From positions 4,261 to 18,514 of the forward strand of contig CAJULE010000033.1 of NCBI GenBank assembly GCA_910587445.1: DNA of 14,254 nt, read 5' to 3'. The notes beneath the pieces are model-generated. The model worked only from the letters and a program-made list of their open reading frames with translations, searched no databases and was not told where the DNA came from. The translations under genes were made by a program, and so were the position numbers. The stretch comes from an uncultured Christensenellaceae bacterium. Its GTDB lineage: Bacteria; Bacillota; Clostridia; Christensenellales; Pumilibacteraceae. Below, in pieces: positions 1 to 8,300 of the stretch (positions within the stretch are counted from its first letter, which is position 1; every line of letters begins with the position of its first letter).

Positions 1-1380
1 GGCAAGCTGCTCTTTGAGCGACGCTATCTCGTCGCGTAGCGCAGATATCTCACTGTTGTCGGCATCGATACGTTGCTGCAACAAAAGCTCTTTTATCGCG
101 GCAAGCTCGCCTTTGAGTTCGCTGTCATCAGATGCAATAAAACTCGTAGAATCGTCATCATAATTGTCGCCGTCTGCTTCATCCGCTCTGAATGCAAGCT
201 GCTCTCTGATCGCGCCAAGTTCTTCGAGCACACGCGAATAATCGGACGAAGAAGAAAGATTCTCCACCATGCTACGAAGCTCGCCAATCTCTTCTTCGAC
301 ATCGGTTACCGATGCTTCCGCGGCATCCTCCGAGTCACGACGATTTTGCAACAACGTCTTGATATCCGTCATTTCATTATGCAACAACAACATCTCGCTG
401 AGCACGTCAAATGTGTCGTCTGGATCGACTCCGCCGTTATTCTGCTTCTTTATAGCGTCGATTTCCGAAACAATCGTGTCGTAGCGATCGTTCGAAACGA
501 CACTTCCGTTCCCCAATTCCGAAAGTCTCTCTCCGATGGCAGCTATTCCATCCTCGATTGCAGTCAAGCGATCGTCCGAAACGTCGACATCTTCGTCGTG
601 CGATTCGCCGCTCGTTTCAAGCGTAGCATGAAGAGCGGAAATTTCCTCGTCAAAGTCCTTTTTGAAATTAGCGAGTTCGTTTAATACAACGTCGAGTCCC
701 GCAACATTTGCGCCCCCGTCGCTTTCGCTCTCGGACGTATCCGCAAGCGTAACACGACGGCTTATCATGTCCTTCAGCTCGGCAAGTCCTTCGTGAAGTT
801 CTTCGATACTTGCCTTGATGGGCTCGATTTCCTCGACCTGTCTTTCGTGCGTTTCGTCTTTAAATCCGGCAAGTTCGCTTCTTATACCGGTAAGCTCGTC
901 AAGTATTACGTCTATATTCTCGTTGCCTGCGGTATCTACAGTACCTATCGACTCTTCGAATTCATCGCCATGCTGTTCTTGCGCAACCAAACGGCTATTC
1001 AATTCGTCCTTGTAAGATTGCACTTCGTCACGCAACGAAACAATCTCACTGAGAACCATATTCAATTCGCCGTCTGTAGGCAATCCCTCGGACGCAGGAT
1101 CCGTCTCCTTTGCGACAGACAACTCGGTAAGCTCACGGCGCAAGCTCTCGAGTTCTTCGAGAACCGCGGCGTTTTTCTCCGCAATTTCCGATCTTATGCT
1201 TTCCAAATCGTCGCTGTCCGTAACAGTTGCTCGAGAAGCTTTCAAATCTTCCCTGAGCGACAATATCTCAGCCATGACGTCATACTCGTCGGTAGCAGAA
1301 AGCTTTTCCTTGATCTCGGCAAGATCTTCGAGTATTGTACCGATATCTTCGTCGCCCGTAGCAAATACCGTTTCATCGGT
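1..1380 (-). repeat. Degenerate Leu-rich helical motifs in the distal part of gene C
   Basis: Short related segments recur in the last 460 residues seen: ILEDLAEIKEKL (near 1313), VLEELESLRREL (1371), VLSEIVSLRDEV (1405), ILDELTGIRSEL (1454), VLNELANFKKDF (1531), VLEELGAIREQL (1680), LKGELAAIKELL (1720). The common form is hydrophobic-L-x-E-L-x-x-[IL]-[RK]-x-x-L. They are separated by acidic Asp/Ser/Thr/Gly-rich linkers of uneven length. One early copy, VLDELAELKRAV, lies directly after the acidic head. Confidence 0.6.
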
Positions 1381-4300
1381 ATCCGTTTCGTCGACGTTGA
1401 GCTCTATTTGATTGCGTATATAAGAAATATCTTCTTTGATTCTCTCATAATCGGCAAAAAGATTATCTTTTATTTCCGCAATTTCGTCACGAAGAGACTC
1501 GTCGACTATACCTGTCTCGCTACGCTCTATAATCTCGTTTGTCTTGTCGTCGAGAATATCCAAGCGACGCGCTATGTCGTCGGGATCATCCGCCAAAATG
1601 CTGTCGGTGTGCGCTTCCTCTGTAAATGCGCTTTCCTTAAGCTCGGTAAGCGACGTCTTTACTTCGTCGAGTTCCGCAAGCAATAACGGAATACTGTCGA
1701 GAGAAAGCGACGCAATCTCCATTCTTTCGGCAATGTCGTTCACCCTGTCGCTCATATCATTCACAGTCTGAATGATATCCGCTATACCGGAGTCGCCATC
1801 GACATTTTCCGCATTCTCTGCAAGCGTCTGCTTAATTTGAGCGATATCCTCGGATATCGGAGCAAACAAAGCTTCGTAATCTGTAGTTTCGACAGGCTCC
1901 GGCACCGACACCACAGCCTCTTTGACGACGGCGATCTCGTCGCCGAGCAATCCGAGTTGGGTCAGAGCCGTATCGCTTTGAACCTGCGAAGTTTCCTCAA
2001 GAGCCGACAAGCGTTCTCTGACTTCCGCTATTTCGTTGAGAAGCGACTGCTTTTCCGCCTCGTTATCGGTAATGCCCTCGATACTCGGTTCAAGCTCTTT
2101 CAAATGTAACTGCTCTTTGATTTCTTCGAGATGTGCGACCAAAGTCTCCATATCCGCCTGATCTCCGGCAGAAATCACATCAAGCTTATCGTTCACCGCA
2201 GACAACGTATCGTAAACATCCGAAACAGTAACTTCGGAGGTCTCGCCGGTATTCACATTTTCGAAATGCGAACGTATAAACGACAAATCATCGGCTACCG
2301 AGTTTTTAAATTCTTCTTGGGCGATCGTATTGTTTGCCAAAGAGTCGAGAATGGCGCTCTGACCTTCTTTTATTGTTGCGACATCCTCACTCATAACGCC
2401 AATCGATGTATCGGCCGCCAATATATCGAGCGTATCGTGGATCGCAACTATATTTTCCCGCATTTCGTCGATATTCAAGCCCGAAACGGTATCGGTCAAA
2501 ACATTTAAATCACGAGTAAGATTGTCTCGAAGCTCGGCAAGCTCAGCGGCAAGATTTGCGCCCATATCTCCGCTTTCTTCAAAAGCCGCTCTTGCCTCTT
2601 CTCTTTCTCGCAGGAAAGCCACATCACTTACGAGCTGCAATCTGTCGTTAAGCGCGGCGTCGTCGTTGGCTCCGCTTTTGACAATGAAATCGTCGACGGC
2701 AAGTTTAAGCTCATCCGCCTTTTCGAGAATCAAAGTCGAAGCATCCGAAGTAGCCACAAGCGAAACATAATCGCGAACCTCATCCAACGTAACGGTCAGC
2801 TTGGCAAGATTGTCTGCAAGCGTCGAGTTTATGCCCGTAATGTTATTATTCGTCAGCTCGAAATTACTGTTAATTCCGTCAAGAGAAGTGTTTACGCCGG
2901 TGACAAGCGCGTTTATATTATCGATATTCGCATTTATCGAATCGATGATATTGTTGACGTTGTCCATTGTGGAACCGACGGTTTCACTTAATCTATCGAC
3001 AACATTGTTTTCCGTACTTGCGAGAAGCGTGGAAATATCCTCATAAAGTTTATCGAACTGATCGTAAATTTCGTCGGAAATCTTTACTGAGGAATTCGAA
3101 TCCTCGGCTGATTCCACACTTTCGGCACGTTCGACATCGCCGGACACCGTCGCACCTACAGACGGCATACTTTCGATAAGGTCGTGAAGTTCGAGAACTG
3201 TATTTTTGATCGACTTAACGTCGTCGATTATCTGTCTGTGCGAAGCAGTCTGCGCGTCGGCAATATCGGAAAGCTTAAGCTCTACGGTATCCTGCGTCAA
3301 CAAATTTTCGTCATGTATAGCTTTATTGAGCTCGTCACGAACATTATAAATCTGATCGGACAACTCATTGTTCGAGTACTGTGCTTCACCGCCGGAAACG
3401 ACAACGGGCTCAATTGCCCCGCCGCTAACACTCGCAAGAGCATTCAGCAGTTCGGCATATTGTCTTTTAAGCTCTGCAACGGCATCTTCGAGCTGTTTTG
3501 CCGTACAGAGATTTACTATTTCCTCTTTAACTTCGGCAAGGGGATTGACGTCCGGCGCAGACTCTTCTGCCTTTTCCGCCACTTCCGCAACATCGGCGAC
3601 TTCGGGAATCTGCGATGCTCCGCGCTCGGAAATAGCCGATAACAAGCTGTCCATCTTTCCGAGAAGAGACGCAATGGATTTCTCTTCCGATGCGGAAACC
3701 GAAACGGTAAAATGAGGGAATTTAACAAAATCACTTGCGCGTAAAACGCACAAATCGGATACAAATCCCTTTGCTTCCTCGTCTTTTCCCGCCGCAAAAG
3801 CTTCGTTTATTTTGGAAACAAGCGCAACATCGGCTGCCTGTCTTACACCGCTACTTAGCTTCGATTTCGCCTCCGTAAGCTGCGGCAAAATCTCTTTTGT
3901 CTCATCGCGTTCGGACTTGACGATACGCTGAGCAAGCGTCATGAATTTATCAAGCGCTTCTCTCTTTTCCCGTCCTATCGAAAATACGGCAGTATCGTCC
4001 GCAAAATGAACAAGCTCGTCCGCAGACTTTTTGTCAAGAGGCGCTTTGAGCAGATTGCCTGCGAATTTATCGCACGCATCGGCAAGCACGACCGCTTCGG
4101 AAGAATCGAGAGCCGATACACGAGCTCCTATATCGTTCAAACGAGACAGCGTATCCCCAAAAGACATCTCGCGAGACTGTTCACGCAAAACAATGAACTC
4201 ATTCATGAGAGCAAGCGCAGCTTGCTTCTTCTCGGCTTCTTTTTCGTCGCCGAAGCCTATTGCGCACGAAAGCTCGCAAATAGCCTTAAGCAACACAACC

Positions 4301-5274
4301 GCGTCTGTTTCGGAACTCGAAGCCGCATCTTTTAATTCGGCAAGATGCGCCTCGTAAATTGCACTCGAAAATTCGCTTACGCCATTGCTCGTGCCGCTCG
4401 CGCTCAAAGCCTCTTTCAAAGACACGATTTTGCTTGTCAACGCAGTCATATCCACTGTGCTCGCACTGCCGGCAGGCAAAGCTTTGACAGCGCTTATAAG
4501 ACCCGAAATCTCATTCGTGTCCAAAGCGTCGAGTCTTTTTTTGATATCGGCAAGCTCATTGCGCATACGAGAATCAACGCTTTTCGAGCTTTTCAAAATG
4601 GACTCGTTGATAGCGATCAGTTTATTGACGTTTTCATTATCAAGTGTTACGCCCCCTAAAGCGGATTCAGGCAAATAGCCGTCATCTTCGCCTTGAGGGC
4701 TTAACGAGTTTTTTTGTAACGTCTCGATCTTTTCATTAAGTCTTTTGATTTCGGCGAGGTACTGAGACTCGTTATATTTGCGATCTCTCTCCATTTCGTC
4801 TTTAAGCCTGTTAAGCTCGACATGGAGATTCTGCGAACTTTGAGTCTTGCTCAGTTCGTCACGTAACCGTGAAATTTCGTTGTACATCAAAACATCGCCG
4901 TTGTTGCCTTGCGGCGCATTTTGCGGCAAATTGCCCGCGTACACGTAAGGTATGGACGGCTGTGAGTAAGTCGGCTGATTATTCTGCACGGCAGGAGGAT
5001 TGGCAACGGCGCGTTTAAGCTCAGCCAATTCGTCGAGGACCTTATTCAGACGCTCGTCATAATAGTTATCGTCGTATCCGTCGTCATAACCATCATCGTA
5101 ATCGTCGTACTCTTCCTCGTCGTAATCGTCGTCATACTCCTCGTCGTCGTACTCTTCCTCGTCATCGTCGACATCGTATTCTTCGTCACGATCGATTACT
5201 TCTTCCTCATACTCATCGTAATCGTCGGAGTCCGCCATAGACAGTCTCTGCATTTCCAAATCCAATTCTTTCAT
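1..5274 (-). CDS. Giant acidic cytoplasmic coiled-coil protein (gene C, C-terminus beyond window)
   Basis: ATG at 5274-5272 opens a frame that I translated to base 1 without a stop: exactly 1758 codons, end not reached. The Shine-Dalgarno GCGAGG lies 6 bases upstream. No signal peptide or membrane helix is visible, so the product should be cytoplasmic. Residues 15-74 are an extreme Asp/Glu/Tyr tract (40 acidic and 12 Tyr of 60). Residues 76-90 (LNKVLDELAELKRAV) begin a helical part, followed by a Pro/Gln/Asn-rich linker and more coiled coil. Residues about 325-555 are Ala/Leu-rich and may be a helical bundle. Residues 773-821 form seven regular heptads with Asn at one fixed position. From about 1300 onward short motifs such as ILDELTGIRSEL, VLSEIVSLRDEV and VLEELGAIREQL recur every 20-50 residues between acidic linkers. 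The gene lies 30 bases after gene B in the same direction, so it is probably cotranscribed. It looks like a filament or scaffold protein; no enzyme motif was seen. The family is unknown to me. Confidence 0.9.
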   Translation of the reverse strand, partial: MKELDLEMQRLSMADSDDYDEYEEEVIDRDEEYDVDDDEEEYDDEEYDDDYDEEEYDDYDDGYDDGYDDNYYDERLNKVLDELAELKRAVANPPAVQNNQPTYSQPSIPYVYAGNLPQNAPQGNNGDVLMYNEISRLRDELSKTQSSQNLHVELNRLKDEMERDRKYNESQYLAEIKRLNEKIETLQKNSLSPQGEDDGYLPESALGGVTLDNENVNKLIAINESILKSSKSVDSRMRNELADIKKRLDALDTNEISGLISAVKALPAGSASTVDMTALTSKIVSLKEALSASGTSNGVSEFSSAIYEAHLAELKDAASSSETDAVVLLKAICELSCAIGFGDEKEAEKKQAALALMNEFIVLREQSREMSFGDTLSRLNDIGARVSALDSSEAVVLADACDKFAGNLLKAPLDKKSADELVHFADDTAVFSIGREKREALDKFMTLAQRIVKSERDETKEILPQLTEAKSKLSSGVRQAADVALVSKINEAFAAGKDEEAKGFVSDLCVLRASDFVKFPHFTVSVSASEEKSIASLLGKMDSLLSAISERGASQIPEVADVAEVAEKAEESAPDVNPLAEVKEEIVNLCTAKQLEDAVAELKRQYAELLNALASVSGGAIEPVVVSGGEAQYSNNELSDQIYNVRDELNKAIHDENLLTQDTVELKLSDIADAQTASHRQIIDDVKSIKNTVLELHDLIESMPSVGATVSGDVERAESVESAEDSNSSVKISDEIYDQFDKLYEDISTLLASTENNVVDRLSETVGSTMDNVNNIIDSINANIDNINALVTGVNTSLDGINSNFELTNNNITGINSTLADNLAKLTVTLDEVRDYVSLVATSDASTLILEKADELKLAVDDFIVKSGANDDAALNDRLQLVSDVAFLREREEARAAFEESGDMGANLAAELAELRDNLTRDLNVLTDTVSGLNIDEMRENIVAIHDTLDILAADTSIGVMSEDVATIKEGQSAILDSLANNTIAQEEFKNSVADDLSFIRSHFENVNTGETSEVTVSDVYDTLSAVNDKLDVISAGDQADMETLVAHLEEIKEQLHLKELEPSIEGITDNEAEKQSLLNEIAEVRERLSALEETSQVQSDTALTQLGLLGDEIAVVKEAVVSVPEPVETTDYEALFAPISEDIAQIKQTLAENAENVDGDSGIADIIQTVNDMSDRVNDIAERMEIASLSLDSIPLLLAELDEVKTSLTELKESAFTEEAHTDSILADDPDDIARRLDILDDKTNEIIERSETGIVDESLRDEIAEIKDNLFADYERIKEDISYIRNQIELNVDETDTDETVFATGDEDIGTILEDLAEIKEKLSATDEYDVMAEILSLREDLKASRATVTDSDDLESIRSEIAEKNAAVLEELESLRRELTELSVAKETDPASEGLPTDGELNMVLSEIVSLRDEVQSYKDELNSRLVAQEQHGDEFEESIGTVDTAGNENIDVILDELTGIRSELAGFKDETHERQVEEIEPIKASIEELHEGLAELKDMISRRVTLADTSESESDGGANVAGLDVVLNELANFKKDFDEEISALHATLETSGESHDEDVDVSDDRLTAIEDGIAAIGERLSELGNGSVVSNDRYDTIVSEIDAIKKQNNGGVDPDDTFDVLSEMLLLHNEMTDIKTLLQNRRDSEDAAEASVTDVEEEIGELRSMVENLSSSSDYSRVLEELGAIREQLAFRADEADGDNYDDDSTSFIASDDSELKGELAAIKELLLQQRIDADNSEISALRDEIASLKEQLA
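2812..2958 (-). repeat. Seven-heptad coiled coil with Asn ladder in gene C
   Basis: Residues 773-821 form seven consecutive heptads of the pattern [IV]-N-x-x-[hydrophobic]-x-x, such as INANIDN, INALVTG, VNTSLDG and INSNFEL. Hydrophobic residues occur at 773, 777, 780, 784, 787, 791, 794, 798, 801, 805, 812, 815 and 819 (perfect 4-3 spacing, with Thr at 808). Asn occupies 774, 781, 788, 795, 802, 809 and 816, exactly every seventh residue. Plain heptads continue on both sides without the Asn. Confidence 0.85.
5053..5232 (-). other. Asp/Glu/Tyr-rich head of gene C product
   Basis: Residues 15-74 contain 40 Asp or Glu and 12 Tyr out of 60, with a single basic residue (Arg29). Tyr recurs every 3-5 residues in contexts such as EEEYDDEEYDDDYDEEEYDD. 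The tract is almost certainly disordered and very negative. Compositions like this often bind basic partners, which is relevant because the preceding gene ends in an Arg-rich tail. Confidence 0.85.
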
Positions 5275-5288
5275 CTTGAACCTCGCAT
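5271..5288 (-). other. Possible five-codon leader ORF (MRGSR) overlapping the start of gene C
   Basis: ATG at 5288-5286 opens the frame Met-Arg-Gly-Ser-Arg-stop. Its TGA (5273-5271) overlaps the gene C ATG (5274-5272) as ATGA, the arrangement typical of translational coupling. It has its own AGGA 8 bases upstream. It could be a coupling leader that delivers ribosomes to gene C, or chance in a purine-rich gap. Nothing else supports expression of the peptide. Confidence 0.25.
5281..5286 (-). promoter_or_regulatory. Ribosome binding site GCGAGG of gene C
   Basis: GCGAGG ends 6 bases before ATG 5274 on the minus strand, in the 30-base gap after the gene B stop. A second purine block, AGGA at 5300-5297, is too far from ATG 5274 (22 bases) but 8 bases from an earlier ATG at 5288 that opens a five-codon frame. 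Confidence 0.55.
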
Positions 5289-5304
5289 TCGATTATTCCT
5301 AATA

Positions 5305-8300
5305 TTATTGTCTGGGTCTCGGAGATCCGCCGGGTCTCGACGGGCGACTTCCGGGACGTGTCGGACGCGCGCCGGGTCTCGACGGGCGTGCACCGGGTCT
5401 CGACGGGCGGCTTCCGGGACGTGTCGGACGCGCGCCGGGGTGCGCCGAGCGACTTCCGGGACGAGCACCGCTCGACCTCTTCTTGGGTATCTTGTTGATC
5501 CTCTCCGTGACCTTCTTAACCACGCGCTTGGGCGCTTTGTTTGCAAGAGCCTTATACATGGCAACTTCGGCGGCATGATCGGCGTCATCCATACACTTAT
5601 TCAACAAATCGGTAAGCTCCGGAGTCGACTTTTCGTCATCATCGAGCTTGACCTGTTCGTTATAGAACTTCTCCTTAAGAACCTTTGCCGACGCTTCGTC
5701 GGTAATATTCTTAAGTCCGTCACGCATTTCGAGAATAATAGCTTTCTTGCGCTCGATTTTCTCTCTGATGCGCTTTTCTTCCGCCTCTTTGTTCGCCTTG
5801 TCTTTTTCGGCTTGCTCCTCGGCTTCCCTACGCGCACGCTCCGCTTCTTCTTCGGAACGCTTCTTCTCTTCCTCTAAGCGGCGCTTTTCTTCCTCGGCGT
5901 CCTTACGAGCCTGCTCTGCCTGTTCCTCAGCCTCTTTGCGCGCCTGTTCGGCTTGCTCTTCGGCTTCCTTACGCGCACGCTCCGCCTGTTCTTCGGCCTC
6001 TTTGCGGGCCTGCTCGGCTTGCTCCTCGGCTTCCTTGCGCGCACGCTCCGCTTCTTCCGCAGCTTGCAATTTCGCCTCTTCGGCTTCCTGCCTTGCTCTC
6101 TCCATCTCGAGACGCATCTGCTCGGAATCCTCCGCTGCCTTTTGTTCTGCGGCAAGTCTTGCTTCCTCAGCCTTTGCAATGGCTTCCTGCGCGGCACGCT
6201 CGGCTTCTGCCTTCGATTCGTCGGAAGCACGTTGCGCGTCGATAATTGCCTTTTCGGCATCCATTTGAGCCTGCTTTGCCTGAAGCTTCGCCTGTTCCAT
6301 TGCGCTCTTGGAAAGCTCAAGCTGCTTCTTGAGATTTTCGGCTTCCATGCGCTTTCTGTCCTGAGAAATTACGCCGCTACCCGAAAGAATGAGATCCAAA
6401 GGATTGATTTTATTCATGGACTCATCCACTTTACGACTTGCCTCGTCGTACGCGGCTTGCATTTCTTCAATCCTTTGCTTGGTATCCTCAAGCTTATTGT
6501 CGTACTGCATCTGGTACTCGACTTTCTCTTTTGCCGCAGATGCCTGCAACTCGTCGAGCGCTCTCTGATTTTGCTCGAGCTGCTCGTTGAGCGACATCTG
6601 ATCTATTGAAAGCATAAGCTTATCGTCGTCGGAAGCCGCTTCAATCTGCTCGTTAAGCGCGGCAAGAGAGGCTTGAGTTTCGGCAAGAGCGTCCTCTGCC
6701 GCCTTAACGGCTTCGGTAGCACGAACCGCCATATTCATAACTTCGGCGTCGTAACCGGACACAAGCTCGTCATACTCGGCTTGAAGCTCCGACAGACTCT
6801 TCTCGGCGTTTTCTCTCTCCTCGTGAGCGGACTTGATGTATTCGTCAAACGCCATTTTGCCGATTACGTCGTCCTCTTCCGCCACGACATCCTCGACCTC
6901 GAGCTCTTCCTTATCGATAAACTCATTGGTCTTGCGACGTTCGCCGTTGAAGCGGATTGTTCCGTCGGCTTTGCTCTTGTTTGCCGCAGCAATCTTCTTA
7001 TCGAGCTCGGAAACTCGCTTATTGAGCACAGACAGCTTTTCGGTAAGCTCCTTCACGGCAGCAATATCGTTCGTAGACAACATCTGCTTTTGCAATTCGG
7101 AAGCGTTTGCCTTTACCTCGTCTTTCTCCTTGGTATCCTTCTCTATCTGGTTTTCGAGATTGCGAAGATCGGCGTCGAGAGTATTGACCGACTCGAGCAT
7201 GGGACGCAAACGCGACCTCTTCTCCTTAGTCTCCTGAGCCTTTCTCGCTTTCTCGAGAAGCTCCTGCGCCACACGATAATTCTCGCGAGCCTCTTCGACC
7301 TCGGACTGAGCTTTATCGCGAGCATTGCCGGTTTCGGTATTCCTGGTATCGTACTTGTCGCGTATTCCGCACAAGATATCGTAATTGGAACGCTTGCGCG
7401 TGAGCTCCTCGGTAAGCTTCGTAATAATCTCCTTATTGGACGCTATTACGTGCTCCTTATTCTCTATATCCTTTGTGATCTTGTCTTTCTCTTTATTCTT
7501 AGCCGTAGCAAGCTTGAACTCGAGATCCTCTATCGACTTGCGCAATGCTTCGTTAGAGTCTTCCTTAGCCTTCAAAGCTTCTTCTTTTTCGTCGACTACG
7601 CTCTTAGCCTTGTCGATTTCGGAAACGGTCTTATCGAGACGCTCTTGAAGCACGGCAAGCTCTTTCTCGATACGTTCGAGACGCAACTCGGAATTCTTAA
7701 GAGCAACTTCTTCCTCGATCATTCCGTCCGTTGCCTCGATCGGTGCGGGCGCGGCTTCCTCAAGTAAAGGAGAATCGGGATCGAAGCCGAGAATAACGAG
7801 AATGGAATCCTCGGGTATCTCTTCAGTCTTTGTTTCGGCATCCGTCGTAACTGCGGCATTTGCCTGAGCCGCCTGACGCTCGCTGAGCGATTTGCTGGCT
7901 TCTTCGATCGTCATGCCGCTGCGGACGTCGTCACGAATACGCGCTTTCTCTTTTTCAAGCTCGCGCGATTGCAAATCCTTGCTCTTGAAGAACGAGCGGC
8001 GAGCCATTCCTCTCGGCTCGTATTTCTCGGCGAAGATACGTTCCAAAAGTTCGTCGTCCGAAAGCGGAATATAAATATCGTCGCCTGCGGGCTGCTGCGG
8101 CTGAGCGCCCGTCCCGCCGTTAAGCGCTATGCCCTGCGTTTCCGCACCTGCGGGCGCACTCGTGGTATTAACTCCCGCACTGAGCTGCAGTGCATCGGAA
8201 GGATGCACGCCCGTCGTCGTGGGACCTGCTCCGAGCGCAAGCATTTGCGTCTGAGCCGTGTTAAATGCCTGCGTAGTGACAATGCGCTGCTGCGCCTGAG

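Noticed and set aside
1..5274. Frameshifted or decayed gene because of the low-complexity acidic head
   Set aside because: One uninterrupted frame runs from the acidic head through 1758 codons, with a Shine-Dalgarno site and consistent codon preference, so there is no sign of decay.
5275..5304. Transcription terminator between genes B and C
   Set aside because: The 30-base gap has no stem-loop followed by a T-run; it holds only ribosome binding sites. The 20-base gap between genes A and B is likewise too short and unstructured.
5329..5435. CRISPR array or non-coding satellite
   Set aside because: There are no unique spacers. The 21-bp unit is a multiple of three and continues the gene B frame up to its stop codon.
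5271..5588. 105-codon minus-strand Arg-rich frame overlapping the end of gene B
   Set aside because: It is the shifted frame of the GC-rich 21-bp repeat; only its last five codons, with a separate ATG and Shine-Dalgarno site, were kept as a possible leader.
5878..6300. TolA homology of the Ala/Glu/Lys-rich helix
   Set aside because: The likeness is compositional. There is no TolA C-terminal domain and no Tol-Pal genes nearby, and the segment lies in the cytoplasmic part, while the TolA helix is periplasmic.
6673..7767. 364-codon plus-strand frame rich in Leu, looking like a membrane protein
   Set aside because: The Leu and Phe come from the reverse complement of Glu/Lys-rich coiled-coil codons (GAG to CTC, AAG to CTT), so the apparent hydrophobicity is an artefact.
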